From: Bacteroidales bacterium UBA4116 | Lineage (GTDB): Bacteria > Bacteroidota > Bacteroidia > Bacteroidales > Tannerellaceae | NCBI GenBank assembly: GCA_002381645.1 | Contig: DFXE01000023.1 | Location: 1-64,000 of the forward strand | Length of the DNA stretch: 64,000 bases | Direction: 5' to 3' | Shown here: piece by piece, positions 43,888-52,632 of the stretch | Layout of the letters: each line of letters opens with the position of its first letter | How positions within the stretch are numbered: position 1 is the first letter of the stretch | Program-made: the position numbers and the translations under genes | The notes under the pieces: generated by a model | Databases searched by the model: none | The model's input: the letters and a program-made list of their open reading frames with translations, nothing else | Told to the model about the DNA's origin: nothing

Positions 43888-43910
43888 TCAGCGCTTCCTG
43901 CTGATTTTTT
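43888..43910 (+). terminator. Putative plus-strand terminator
   Basis: TCAGC (43888-43892) and GCTGA (43900-43904) form a short stem followed by six T. It lies 20 bp before the end of the convergent regulator gene. Confidence 0.5.
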
Positions 43911-43929
43911 AAGCAACCCTATTTTTTCC

Positions 43930-44913
43930 TTATAAGTTTGTATGAATGAAATCTACAATTCTATGTTGTTGGTTAAAGAAATTTTTTCTTTCCCTTACAC
44001 CACTTCCGGAGATCAGCGTACACACCTTTTTCATCGAATTCATCCAATTGCGTAATTGTATGGTTGTCGTATAATCATCATTAAAAGCAGCCCCTACAAA
44101 ATACGTATAAAAACTGCTACACCAGTTATTCTTTGATTTAAGATATGAAAAACCGGCTCCCAGATTTACATCTGCTATGTATATATCTATTTCCTTTGGG
44201 CCTTGCAATACGGAGTTGGTTTTCAGCATTTCTTCGAAATCGTAAAGCATATTGTGCAACTCGGCTTTTATTTTTTTTACATCATTTTTATTTAAGGAGC
44301 CAATAGAAGCAAAATAAATGATATCGTTCACAAACGACCATATCACACAGTTGTCCCATATATAGAAGGCTTTTTCTAATTTGCTGATGATACTGGTCAG
44401 TCTTTCATTCAGTTTCAACAATTTTTGAGGAATTTCCCATTCCTCATAATTATCAAAATCTGAAGATCTTGTATAATAATACCCCCATTTGAAATAGGTA
44501 AATTTCAGTAGAAGACTGTAGTTTAATAAAAACTCAAGAGGAGGATATGTAAAAATGGCTCCGTATTCGGCGGGATCTGATAAGATAACCCTGCTAAGGC
44601 TTTCCAGATCCGACTCTACTTTTAATTCGAGGGAATGGATAGATTCTAATTCCATGGGGGAATGCATAACAAATGATGGGAAGTGAAAATGTTCACCGTT
44701 ACTATAAAGTAATCCGTCTAACGATATCCCTAATTTTAATGCCAGCATCCCCATCTCTTCTATGGAAAAATTCACGCTTTTATTCAGCCTCCGGGATGCT
44801 GATTCCCTTTCTATTTCTAACGTTTCGGAAATGAAAGATACCAGCTGGCTCCTTTTGGAGATTTTTTGCTGCAGGGCATTAATAAATTGATTCGATAAAA
44901 CAGAATATCTCAT
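43930..44913 (-). CDS. Helix-turn-helix transcriptional regulator, Bacteroidales type
   Basis: This is a 327-residue protein. The first ~70 residues form a helix-turn-helix region: 'FINALQQKISKRSQLVSFIS', 'LEIERESASRRLNKSVNFSIEE', 'GMLALKLGISLD'. The remaining ~250 residues are helix-rich with no known motif, as in a family of Bacteroidales regulators often found next to secreted-protein genes. The ATG at 44913 fits that family start; an ATG at 44991 would add 26 unlike residues. It is divergent from the secreted protein at 45130, which it may control. Confidence 0.65.
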   Translation of the reverse strand: MRYSVLSNQFINALQQKISKRSQLVSFISETLEIERESASRRLNKSVNFSIEEMGMLALKLGISLDGLLYSNGEHFHFPSFVMHSPMELESIHSLELKVESDLESLSRVILSDPAEYGAIFTYPPLEFLLNYSLLLKFTYFKWGYYYTRSSDFDNYEEWEIPQKLLKLNERLTSIISKLEKAFYIWDNCVIWSFVNDIIYFASIGSLNKNDVKKIKAELHNMLYDFEEMLKTNSVLQGPKEIDIYIADVNLGAGFSYLKSKNNWCSSFYTYFVGAAFNDDYTTTIQLRNWMNSMKKVCTLISGSGVRERKNFFNQQHRIVDFIHTNL

Positions 44914-45080
44914 ATTTTTTAAAATTTGGGTATCTAAAAATAGATATTTACCAGACATAATTTTCATCAATATAGCAAAAAACGATAACATCTGACGTTT
45001 TTAAGAAAAATAGCGCAAAATATGAGGGGTAATTTTTTTTGCAAGCAAAAAGAGTCATTCACTTTACATCCAGAATACCC

Positions 45081-45088
45081 TATCTTTA
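45081..45088 (+). promoter_or_regulatory. Putative -7 element for the secreted protein gene
   Basis: TATCTTTA is one base off TAnnTTTG. Its position implies transcription from ~45099, which favours the ATG at 45130 over that at 45106. Confidence 0.4.
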
Positions 45089-45129
45089 TATAAAAACTCC
45101 TGGTTATGAAAATAAAAAAACTCTTAGTT

Positions 45130-46431
45130 ATGAAAAAGGTTATTATGTCCATCTCTATCATTCTCTTGTGTATAAAGCTGAATGCGCAGGTAACAATCGG
45201 ATCAGGAATACAGCCTAATGAAGGTGCCCTGCTTGATATTAAGGAAAACGTGCCTGATAATAACAATTCCACTGCAAAAAAAGGTGTAGTATTTCCACGC
45301 GTAGAATTAACAAGTGAGACTGATTTGTTTCCGATGTTTGAGGACGATGGAAACGGTGGTTATAAAAAAGGGAGTATGAATTTTACTAAGGCCGATGAAG
45401 ATATGAAACATACAGGTTTGGTCGTTTATAATATCGAAGGGGCTTTAACGGAAGGATTTTACTTTTGGGACGGAGGAAAATGGAAATTCTTTAATAGTTC
45501 TATTGCTACATATCCCGAAATATCCAGCCTCATATGTAGTGGTGCAACCCTTAGCCCTGCCACATACACTATGGGACAACCTTATGAAGGCATTATGAAA
45601 ATACCTTATAACGGCGGGAACGGGGGATTTTATAATGGTGGAAGCAGTTTATCCATGGGAGGGTTAACGGTTACTTTACAAGATGGAAAATTGGAGAGTG
45701 GAGTTGGAGAGTTCGTTTTTCTGGTAGAAGGTACACCCGAAATAAGTTCTCCAGAACCATTAATTATTCCGATAAATGGGACTGCTGCTAACAAAATAGA
45801 AATCCCTTTCTGGAATGGAGAATGTAGCGCAATTGTGGGAGACCAAATAACCGCTGAGATAAAAACGATAGCGGTTATAGATTATATGAAATTTATCACT
45901 GATCCGGATACGGGAACAAAAGGTTTTTCGGTACAATGTAAAACGCCGGATGGGCTATATACCATCAGGACTTTTTTCAAACATTCCATACAGTCAGACT
46001 TAGCAAAAGAAGATAATAATACAGAACGGATAACTTCCAGTTCTAATAACAATGTACAGATCAGAAACAACTCGGACGAAGTTAAGACGCTGATGTGGAA
46101 TTATACCACCTTCTATGGCAGAAACAGCCGCGGTGCCTCAGGTGGTAATTTAAAGGCTGTGTCAAAAAAATTCGGAGGAGCTCCGGAAGATGCCGGTAAT
46201 GATTGGGTTAGTAATTCCCCGACCGCTTATGCCCCATGGGGTAATGCCGGAATATATAACGCTGACGACTCAGGACCTGAATACAGAATTTATTCATGGA
46301 TAGATACTTCTCCTACCACAAAAGTAGCTTATATAGCGACTATAATGGCAGGATTTGACCCCGGGTCGGACACAAGGGATATAACCAAACAAAAAGTGTT
46401 TATTCGTATTGAAGAGATTCTTGCTCCTTAA
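45130..46431 (+). CDS. Secreted beta-rich surface protein, unknown function
   Basis: This is a 433-residue protein with a clean signal peptide from this ATG ('MKKVIMSISIILLCIKLNAQ'). The mature start 'QVTIGSGIQPNEGALLDIKE' is a Bacteroidetes pattern seen in many secreted proteins whose first domain contains 'GVVFPRVELTS' and 'GLVVYNIEGALTEGFYFWDGGKW'. The rest is all beta and unrecognised. The end 'DITKQKVFIRIEEILAP' does not look like a T9SS sorting domain. A start at 45106 is possible but gives a long n-region. It is divergent from the regulator at 43930-44913. Confidence 0.7.
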   Translation: MKKVIMSISIILLCIKLNAQVTIGSGIQPNEGALLDIKENVPDNNNSTAKKGVVFPRVELTSETDLFPMFEDDGNGGYKKGSMNFTKADEDMKHTGLVVYNIEGALTEGFYFWDGGKWKFFNSSIATYPEISSLICSGATLSPATYTMGQPYEGIMKIPYNGGNGGFYNGGSSLSMGGLTVTLQDGKLESGVGEFVFLVEGTPEISSPEPLIIPINGTAANKIEIPFWNGECSAIVGDQITAEIKTIAVIDYMKFITDPDTGTKGFSVQCKTPDGLYTIRTFFKHSIQSDLAKEDNNTERITSSSNNNVQIRNNSDEVKTLMWNYTTFYGRNSRGASGGNLKAVSKKFGGAPEDAGNDWVSNSPTAYAPWGNAGIYNADDSGPEYRIYSWIDTSPTTKVAYIATIMAGFDPGSDTRDITKQKVFIRIEEILAP

Positions 46432-46436
46432 TATAA

Positions 46437-46618
46437 AATATCCGTATCGGTAAACGCGACACTACCGATGAAGAAATAATGAATGCCGCCCGTATGGCAC
46501 GTTGCGATGAATTTGCGAAGAAAATGCCTCAGGGATACGATACCGTGATCGGTGAAAACGGCGAAACTCTTTCGGATGGCGAACGCCAGCGGATATCTAT
46601 TACCCCTGCATTAAAGGA
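46437..46618 (+). pseudogene. ABC-transporter ATPase fragment
   Basis: About 60 codons read like the middle of an ABC exporter ATP-binding domain: 'NIRIGKRDTTDEEIMNAARM', 'FAKKMPQGYDTVIGENG', and the signature 'LSDGERQRISI' (LSGGQ-type, with Asp for Gly). Walker A, Walker B and the membrane part are absent on both sides. The piece starts five bases after the preceding stop, with no upstream frame. It runs into a hairpin. A 60-codon ATG frame inside (46479-46661) is part of the same relic. Confidence 0.7.
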
Positions 46619-46639
46619 GTATATTCCTTTAATGCAGGG
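46604..46639. terminator. Long hairpin at the end of the ABC relic
   Basis: A perfect 15-bp stem (46604-46618 with 46625-46639) closes a 6-nt loop. It lies 27 bp before the end of the convergent ahpF gene and can end transcription from the left; no long T run. Confidence 0.65.
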
Positions 46640-46666
46640 TTTAAAGATGGTTTGCTATTAAATAAT

Positions 46667-48220
46667 TTATACTAATTCGCCGCGTATACGGTCGTCAAAG
46701 GCAGTAAGAGCAGCTTTTGCACCTTCACCCATGGCAATGATGATCTGCTTATAAGGAGTGGTAGCTACATCGCCTGCTGCGTATATTCCCTTAATGTTCG
46801 TACGGCAATGTGTGTCAACTTCTATTTCACCGAAACGGTTCGTATTTACAATATCTTTAAATATCCCACTGTTGGGTGTTAAACCGATTTGCACAAAAAT
46901 TCCGTCGAGTTTTTGTATTGACTCCTGCCCGGTATTCCGGTCTTTTAGCTTTATTCCGGTCACTTTTTCACCATTTCCAACTACTTCAGTGGTTTGCGCG
47001 CTAAGGATAATCTCAATATTTGGTAAGCTTTTTGCCTTTTCCTGTAATACATTATCTGCTTTCAGTTCGTCAAGGAATTCAACAACCGTTACTTTTGAAC
47101 AAATTCCCGCAAGGTCGATAGCTGCTTCAATACCCGAGTTTCCACCACCAACTACCGCTACTTCTTTATTTTGATAGAACGGTCCGTCACAATGCGGACA
47201 GAATGCCACCCCTTTACCGATATATTCGGATTCGCCGGGTACGTTCAGTCTTCTCCAGCTTGCGCCTGTAGCAACGATAAGAGCCGGTGCTTTGAAAACC
47301 TCCCCACCGCTTACGCGGATCACTTTTTGTCCGTCTTCCATCCCGACACCCGAAACCGAGCGATGTTCGAGTATATCTATTTTATAGTTCTCCATATGGA
47401 GTTTCAGGTTATTGGCAAGTTCATCACCTGTAGTTTTAGGAGTGGATATCAGGTTTTCTATACCAACAGTTTCTTTCACCTGTCCTCCTACACGTTCAGC
47501 AAGTACGGCCACTTTCAATCCTTTGCGGGCCGAATAAATAGCTGCCGCAGATCCGGCGGGACCTCCCCCCACAACTATCACATCATATTCGTATGTAATG
47601 GTTTCAACAGCCGAACGTTCAGTTCCATAAAGGTTTTCGAGCTTGATCAGTAAATCTCCGAGTTCACCTCTTCCTACATGAAGCAACTGACCGTCGGCAA
47701 ATACAGCGGGAACACCTTGTAGTTTTAATGCTTCCACTTCCTGTTGATTGATAGCGCCATCTACCATTTCATGCGAAACAGCCGGGTTAAGTACAGCCAT
47801 CATATTCAGGGCCTGAACGATATCCGGACAATTGGTGCATGTCAGCGAAACATATGTTGTGAGATTAACCGGACCTTTTAACTCCTTTATCCTTTTGGAA
47901 ATATAGTCGTCGGGAAAGTTTTTTCCTTTACCGTCGCTGTTCAGTATTGCGAGTAGAAGTGAAGTAAATTCGTGCCCGTTGGGAATGCCCCGGAATGAGA
48001 TCCCGGTAGGTTGATCATTCTTTAAAAGGAGAAAAGAAAGTCCGTTGCTTTCTGTTACCTTTATTGATATTTTATCGGAACAGGATGCCACGTCTCCCAA
48101 TAATTCAGTCAGCTCCTTGTAACTACTATGCTGTTTTGAAGCATGTATATCAAAACAATACGTTGATTCAAGGCCCGAAAATATTTCTGTTACTTGTTTT
48201 TTTAATGCTGAGTCTAACAT
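46667..48220 (-). CDS. ahpF: Alkyl hydroperoxide reductase subunit F
   Basis: This 517-residue NADH:peroxiredoxin reductase recharges AhpC. Residues ~1-195 hold the two thioredoxin-like folds, with the active CxxC at 'LTCTNCPDIVQ'. FAD binding is 'DVIVVGGGPAGSAAAIYSAR', the redox pair is 'FCPHCDGPFY', and NAD binding is 'VAVVGGGNSGIEAA'. 'GIYAAGDVATTPYKQIIIAM' ends the FAD site. The ATG at 48220 gives the family length; a frame extending to 48304 would run through the terminator hairpin and is not used. It lies downstream of ahpC on the same strand. Confidence 0.95.
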   Translation of the reverse strand: MLDSALKKQVTEIFSGLESTYCFDIHASKQHSSYKELTELLGDVASCSDKISIKVTESNGLSFLLLKNDQPTGISFRGIPNGHEFTSLLLAILNSDGKGKNFPDDYISKRIKELKGPVNLTTYVSLTCTNCPDIVQALNMMAVLNPAVSHEMVDGAINQQEVEALKLQGVPAVFADGQLLHVGRGELGDLLIKLENLYGTERSAVETITYEYDVIVVGGGPAGSAAAIYSARKGLKVAVLAERVGGQVKETVGIENLISTPKTTGDELANNLKLHMENYKIDILEHRSVSGVGMEDGQKVIRVSGGEVFKAPALIVATGASWRRLNVPGESEYIGKGVAFCPHCDGPFYQNKEVAVVGGGNSGIEAAIDLAGICSKVTVVEFLDELKADNVLQEKAKSLPNIEIILSAQTTEVVGNGEKVTGIKLKDRNTGQESIQKLDGIFVQIGLTPNSGIFKDIVNTNRFGEIEVDTHCRTNIKGIYAAGDVATTPYKQIIIAMGEGAKAALTAFDDRIRGELV

Positions 48221-48270
48221 CTTTTTCTTTTTAAATGAGCTGAAATATAAATAGAATTGCTTTTTAGGTT

Positions 48271-48301
48271 GAATAAAAAAGACCGGTTTATGCCGGTCTT
48301 T
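48271..48301 (-). terminator. Intercistronic terminator between ahpC and ahpF
   Basis: A 9-bp stem (48278-48286 with 48293-48301) is followed on the minus strand by a T run (48280-48271 read as complement). It sits 16 bp after the ahpC stop and likely cuts most transcripts there. Confidence 0.8.
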
Positions 48302-48316
48302 CATTATATTGCTGCA

Positions 48317-48883
48317 TCAAATTTTACCGACCAGGTCTATACTCGGCTTTAAGGTCTCTTCGCCTTTCTTCCATTTGGCAGGACATACTTCTCCGTCATG
48401 GGTTGCCACGAATTGGGCAGCCTCCACTTTGCGTAACAATTCATCAGCATTACGACCGATGTTATTGTCGTTGATTTCCGCAAGTTTAATCTGTCCTTCA
48501 GGATTGATGAGGAAAGTTCCTCTGTAAGCCATACCCTCTTCTTCAATCATCACGCCGAAAGCACGGCTAAGAACACCTGTGGGATCTGCCAGCATAGGAT
48601 ATTTAATTTTACGGATACTGTCAGAAGCATCGTGCCATGCTTTATGTACGAAATGTGAATCTGTACTTACAGAATACACTTCGACGCCCATAGTCTGTAA
48701 CTGGTCATATTTATCTGCAAGGTCTACCAATTCAGTGGGGCATACAAATGTAAAGTCTGCCGGATAGAAAAAGAAGATTGCCCACTTTCCTTTTACATCT
48801 TCACTTGACACTGTTTTGAAAGCACCGTTATGGTATGCCTGCACTTTAAACTCTGGTAATTTCGAATTAATAATTGGTTCCAT
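48317..48883 (-). CDS. ahpC: Alkyl hydroperoxide reductase subunit C (peroxiredoxin)
   Basis: This is a 188-residue typical 2-Cys peroxiredoxin that reduces H2O2 and organic peroxides. The peroxidatic Cys is in 'ADFTFVCPTELVDLA' (~residue 48) and the resolving Cys in 'DGEVCPAKWKKGEETL' (~167). The length equals the E. coli protein. A good promoter lies upstream. It is expected to be induced by peroxide (OxyR in Bacteroidetes); no operator was assigned. Confidence 0.96.
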   Translation of the reverse strand: MEPIINSKLPEFKVQAYHNGAFKTVSSEDVKGKWAIFFFYPADFTFVCPTELVDLADKYDQLQTMGVEVYSVSTDSHFVHKAWHDASDSIRKIKYPMLADPTGVLSRAFGVMIEEEGMAYRGTFLINPEGQIKLAEINDNNIGRNADELLRKVEAAQFVATHDGEVCPAKWKKGEETLKPSIDLVGKI

Positions 48884-48917
48884 TTTGCTATAGTTTTATT
48901 TTTAGTTTATTACAATA

Positions 48918-48945
48918 CAAAGATACGCTTAATCCTCCTTGCAAC
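48918..48945 (-). promoter_or_regulatory. Putative promoter of ahpC
   Basis: On the minus strand TATCTTTG (48925-48918) matches the -7 consensus, 35 bp before the ahpC start. GTTG (48945-48942) is a possible -33 with a 16-bp spacer, shorter than usual. Confidence 0.55.
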
Positions 48946-49088
48946 GTCTATCTTATTGATAGATAATAATTAAAGGTTGATAGATGAAATCTATATCAAA
49001 GCAAACAATAACCATTCACCCTCTGCGAAAAAACTTTTCAGCATTAAACAAAACAAAACGACCTATTGTTAATTAAAGAAAAAATAAA

Positions 49089-50039
49089 ATGACAACTAAG
49101 AAAAAGCTGACATTCCCTGTATTATTTAAAATCATAAAAGATACTATACAGGGATTTAGTGATGATAATATCACCAGGCTGAGCGCTTCATTAGCTTATG
49201 CAACATTATTTTCGATCATACCTTTTCTTTCTTTGCTCGTCACAATCGGTACATTCTTTCATACGGATTTAGTTAATCAATTATATGCACAGTTACAACC
49301 GGTTTTAGGCACAGAGGTGGTTGATCAGGTGAGATCAATAATTGAAAGTGCGGAAAATTCGGATTCCTCCACATTTGCGACTATCGTGAGTTTAGGGGTT
49401 TCCATTTTTGGTGCGACGGCAATTTTTGCGGAAATGCAGGGTTCACTGAACACCATCTGGGGTATAAAGGCTATACCTAAAAGGGGTTGGCTTAAGTATA
49501 TTAAGAACAGGTTACTTTCCTTTTCCATTATCCTTGTGTTTGCCTTTATTCTATTAATAACGTTTGGTATTACCAATATAATTGGAGGTTTAGGCGACAG
49601 GTTTATGTCTAACTATCCGGATGTTGCGGAATCGTTAGTAAAAATAGTGGGAATGATATTAAATCTTGCTGTTACTGTTTCCATATTCGTCATGATGTTT
49701 AAAATATTACCCGATGCAAAAATAAAAAGTAAAGATGTGATTGTCGGAGCTTTTGTTACTACTGTTTTATTTTTGATAGGACAGTGGGGCATTTCTCTTT
49801 ACATAGGAATTGCGAATGTAGGAACAGTCTATGGGGCCGCAGCATTTATGGCTATTTTGATAACGTGGATTTATTATTCAGCCATCATTATATATATAGG
49901 CGCGGAATTTACGGAAGCGTGGGCAAATGAAATGGGTAGTAAGATTTTCCCCGATGAATTTGCCGTAGCCACGAAAATAATAGAAGTGCATGAAAATAAA
50001 CCGTTGGAATCAGTAAATAAAGTTGAAATTGAAACGTGA
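49089..50039 (+). CDS. YihY/BrkB-family inner-membrane protein
   Basis: This is a 316-residue protein with about six transmembrane segments. Family marks are 'ITRLSASLAYATLFSIIPFLSLLVT' in parts, 'AIFAEMQGSLNTIWGIK', 'VGAFVTTVLFLIGQWGISLYIG', and 'YGAAAFMAILITWIYYSAIIIYIGAEFTEAWA' in parts. The family was once called ribonuclease BN, but it is a membrane protein of unclear role. It ends 14 bp before the end of the convergent Crp-type regulator. Confidence 0.88.
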   Translation: MTTKKKLTFPVLFKIIKDTIQGFSDDNITRLSASLAYATLFSIIPFLSLLVTIGTFFHTDLVNQLYAQLQPVLGTEVVDQVRSIIESAENSDSSTFATIVSLGVSIFGATAIFAEMQGSLNTIWGIKAIPKRGWLKYIKNRLLSFSIILVFAFILLITFGITNIIGGLGDRFMSNYPDVAESLVKIVGMILNLAVTVSIFVMMFKILPDAKIKSKDVIVGAFVTTVLFLIGQWGISLYIGIANVGTVYGAAAFMAILITWIYYSAIIIYIGAEFTEAWANEMGSKIFPDEFAVATKIIEVHENKPLESVNKVEIET

Positions 50040-50053
50040 TTTACCAACTTAAG

Positions 50054-50728
50054 CTAAAACTTTATTAATTGGATCAGGGTATGTTTATTGCGTATCACTA
50101 CTTCACGTTTTTGTACTTCTACCAAACCGTCTCTCTGCATATTAGCAAATTCTCTTTCCAGTGATTGCCGGGAAACCCCGAAATATTCAGCTAAAGCTGT
50201 TTTCGTTTTATCCAGTTCAAATTTATCCGTACCCTTTGATCTGGATAAGTTTAAAATGTACATGCCCAGTTTTTGACGAATGGTCCGGAAAGACATAAAA
50301 TGAAGCTTGCGGCTCAATCTGCCGGCGAAATTTGCTGAAATGTCCAGGTAGTTCTTCAGTAAAGTTTCGTTCATGCGGAGCATTTTCAGAACCGATTGTT
50401 TTGGGATGACCAAGGCCAGACAGTCTTCTCTTGCCGTAGCTTGTACGGGAAACCTGTTCTCTGCTCCAAAAAGAAAAAGTATAGCCAACGGATTCGGAGC
50501 ATATATGTCTTCTACCTTAACCACTTTACCTGACGGTCCTGTCATTTCTCCTTTCACGCTTCCCGATAAAAGTAATATCAGCCTGTTACATATTTCATCC
50601 TGAAAAGCAAGGATTTCCCCTTTTTTAAAATGAGTTTCTTTCAACTTCAGTTCTGAGCATATGTGTTCAATTTCAGTTTCACTTATCGAATGAAATAATG
50701 GCAAATGCATAAACTTTTTTACATCCAT
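50054..50728 (-). CDS. Crp/Fnr-family regulator, HcpR-like
   Basis: This is a 224-residue regulator. A cyclic-nucleotide-type sensor barrel covers ~1-120 ('LPLFHSISETEIEHIC', 'KGEILAFQDEICNRLILLLSG') and a winged helix-turn-helix covers ~145-224 ('KLGMYILNLS', 'KTALAEYFGVSRQSLEREFANMQRDGLVEV' in parts). No Fnr-type Cys cluster is seen, so it is not an O2-sensing [4Fe-4S] Fnr. It is divergent from hcp, the context of HcpR, which activates hcp under nitrosative stress in Porphyromonas gingivalis and other anaerobes. The start at 50728 gives the family N-terminus; 50755 would add nine residues. The name HcpR is based on context. Confidence 0.8.
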   Translation of the reverse strand: MDVKKFMHLPLFHSISETEIEHICSELKLKETHFKKGEILAFQDEICNRLILLLSGSVKGEMTGPSGKVVKVEDIYAPNPLAILFLFGAENRFPVQATAREDCLALVIPKQSVLKMLRMNETLLKNYLDISANFAGRLSRKLHFMSFRTIRQKLGMYILNLSRSKGTDKFELDKTKTALAEYFGVSRQSLEREFANMQRDGLVEVQKREVVIRNKHTLIQLIKF

Positions 50729-50775
50729 TTTTCTGCTTTTTAAATATAGAATCAAATATACGAAATAATCCGCAG

Positions 50776-50800
50776 TGTCTCAAATGCGACATTTATTACA
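50776..50800. promoter_or_regulatory. Candidate HcpR operator upstream of hcp
   Basis: A dyad: TGT-N3-AAATG, a 3-bp centre CGA, then CATTT-N3-ACA, matching in 8 of 11 positions of each arm. Its centre (50788) lies about 38 bp upstream of the expected transcript start, the place used by activators that touch sigma. It is between the two divergent genes. Confidence 0.55.
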
Positions 50801-50812
50801 GGGTTTAAAGGC

Positions 50813-50820
50813 TACATTTG
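50813..50820 (+). promoter_or_regulatory. -7 element of the hcp transcript
   Basis: TACATTTG matches TAnnTTTG. The -33 region is poor (CATT), as expected if an activator is needed. The dyad lies just upstream. Confidence 0.6.
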
Positions 50821-50838
50821 CACAAATCAAAGAAGAAT

Positions 50839-50958
50839 ATGACAAGGACAATTATAAAAATTGATGAGAAATCAGGTAACGGATGTGTTGCGTTTGTGGG
50901 AAGGTACCATGAAGGTGCAGATCTGCTTTTGATAGGTGTAAAATCAAACCAAGTATAA
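50839..50958 (+). pseudogene. Vestigial 4Fe-4S ferredoxin ORF upstream of hcp
   Basis: A 39-codon frame reads 'MTRTIIKIDEKSGNGCVAFV' then 'GRYHEGADLLLIGVKSN'. It resembles the start of the ferredoxin often found beside hcp in Bacteroidales ('..IIKIDE..CNGCGLCV..CHEGA..'), but only one of the expected Cys remains and the second cluster half is missing. The ATG and spacing to the promoter are kept, so it may still be translated as a leader peptide. It ends 10 bp before hcp. Confidence 0.6.
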
Positions 50959-50968
50959 AAATAGTATT

Positions 50969-52609
50969 ATGAATATGTTTTGTTATCAATGCCAGGAAAC
51001 CTCAAAAGGTACAGGATGTACCTTAATGGGAGTATGCGGTAAAACGCCGGAAGTATCTAATATACAGGATTTGCTCTTGTTTGTGACGAGAGGTATAGCG
51101 GTTTATAATAATGAGTTGAGGAAACAGGGGAGGGCATCGTCCATTGCTGATAAATTCATCATTGATGCAATGTTTATGAGTATAACCAATGCCAACTTCG
51201 ATTTCGATGCAATTAAAAGCAAGGTGAAGGAAGGGCAGGCCCTTAAATCGGAACTTGCTGTTTCATTAGGAGAAACCGGGATTGCGTTGCCGGCTGAATG
51301 TACATGGGAGGGTGATGAATCGTTTTTTTCAGATATGCCGGAAACGGTAGGTGTACTCAGGAATAAGGATGAGGATATCCGTTCGTTGAAAGAACTGATA
51401 CACTACGGGCTGAAAGGGATGGCGGCCTATGCCGAACATGCCTGTAATCTGGATAAAACCGAAGAAGAAATATTCGCATTTATCCAGAGGGCGCTTGCGG
51501 AAATAACCAGGGAAGATATTTCGGCGGACCAACTTGTTTCACTTGCGCTTGAAACAGGTAAATATGGAGTCGAAGTAATGGCTTTACTGGATGCAGCTCA
51601 TACCGAAAGATTTGGTAATCCTGAAATCTCACAAGTTAATATCGGAGTTGGAAAAAATCCGGGAATACTTATCAGCGGACATGATTTACGGGATATAGAG
51701 GAACTTTTACAGCAGACAGAAGGTACAGGTGTTGATGTGTATACACATAGTGAAATGCTGCCTGCCCACTATTACCCACAATTAAAGAAATATAAACATC
51801 TGGTAGGTAATTATGGAGGTGCATGGTGGCAGCAAAAAGAAGATTTTGAATCCTTCAATGGCCCTGTTCTTTTTACGACGAACTGTATTGTTCCGCCTTC
51901 AAAAAATGCAACTTATAAAGAACGTATTTTTACAACCGGTGCCGCGGGATTGGACGGAGCAAAATATATTGCAGAACGTAAAGAAGGACAGCCTAAAGAT
52001 TTTAGTGAAATAATAGAAATGGCAAAACAATGTCCGGCGCCCCGTGAAATCGAACAAGGCACGATTACAGGAGGTTTTGCTCATGCACAGGTAATGGTGC
52101 TGGCAGATAAAGTAGTGGATGCCGTAAAATCGGGAGCGATAAAAAAATTCTTTGTAATGGCTGGATGTGACGGACGAATGAAAAACCGTAACTATTATAC
52201 AGATTTTGCAAATGCTTTACCGCAGGATACCGTTATCTTAACGGCCGGATGTGCAAAATATCGTTATAATAAATTACCATTGGGAGATATAAGCGGTATT
52301 CCACGTGTACTGGATGCCGGTCAATGCAACGATAGTTATTCGTTAGCAATCATAGCGCTTAAGCTAAAAGAAGTATTCGGACTGGATGATATCAACCAAC
52401 TGCCTATTGCCTTTAATATTGCCTGGTATGAGCAAAAAGCGGTTATTGTTTTATTAGCCCTTTTGCATTTAGGAGTAAAAAATATTCACCTTGGGCCTAC
52501 GCTTCCTGCATTTCTTTCACCAAACGTTGCCCATGTATTGGTAAACAATTTTGGTATAAGCGGTATTTCCACTGTAGAAGAAGATATAAAGGAGTTTATG
52601 GGTATGTGA
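50969..52609 (+). CDS. hcp: Hydroxylamine reductase (hybrid-cluster protein)
   Basis: This is a 546-residue enzyme that reduces hydroxylamine and, in current views, nitric oxide. The N-terminal cluster ligands are C5, C8, C17, and C23 (spacing CX2CX8CX5C), the [4Fe-4S] pattern of class I/III proteins. Hybrid-cluster ligands include the region 'NCIVPP' (~311), 'TGAAGLDGAKYI', 'MAGCDGRMKNRNYYT', 'LTAGCAKYRYNKLPLGDI', and 'LDAGQCNDSYSL'. It is likely activated by the divergent Crp-type regulator through the dyad at 50776-50800. Confidence 0.96.
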   Translation: MNMFCYQCQETSKGTGCTLMGVCGKTPEVSNIQDLLLFVTRGIAVYNNELRKQGRASSIADKFIIDAMFMSITNANFDFDAIKSKVKEGQALKSELAVSLGETGIALPAECTWEGDESFFSDMPETVGVLRNKDEDIRSLKELIHYGLKGMAAYAEHACNLDKTEEEIFAFIQRALAEITREDISADQLVSLALETGKYGVEVMALLDAAHTERFGNPEISQVNIGVGKNPGILISGHDLRDIEELLQQTEGTGVDVYTHSEMLPAHYYPQLKKYKHLVGNYGGAWWQQKEDFESFNGPVLFTTNCIVPPSKNATYKERIFTTGAAGLDGAKYIAERKEGQPKDFSEIIEMAKQCPAPREIEQGTITGGFAHAQVMVLADKVVDAVKSGAIKKFFVMAGCDGRMKNRNYYTDFANALPQDTVILTAGCAKYRYNKLPLGDISGIPRVLDAGQCNDSYSLAIIALKLKEVFGLDDINQLPIAFNIAWYEQKAVIVLLALLHLGVKNIHLGPTLPAFLSPNVAHVLVNNFGISGISTVEEDIKEFMGM

Positions 52610-52632
52610 TCGGGAATGAAACAAAATCTATC

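Noticed and set aside
46479..46661. A 60-residue protein with an ABC signature
   Set aside because: It has no Walker motifs, starts inside a longer relic and ends in a hairpin; a fragment, not a gene.
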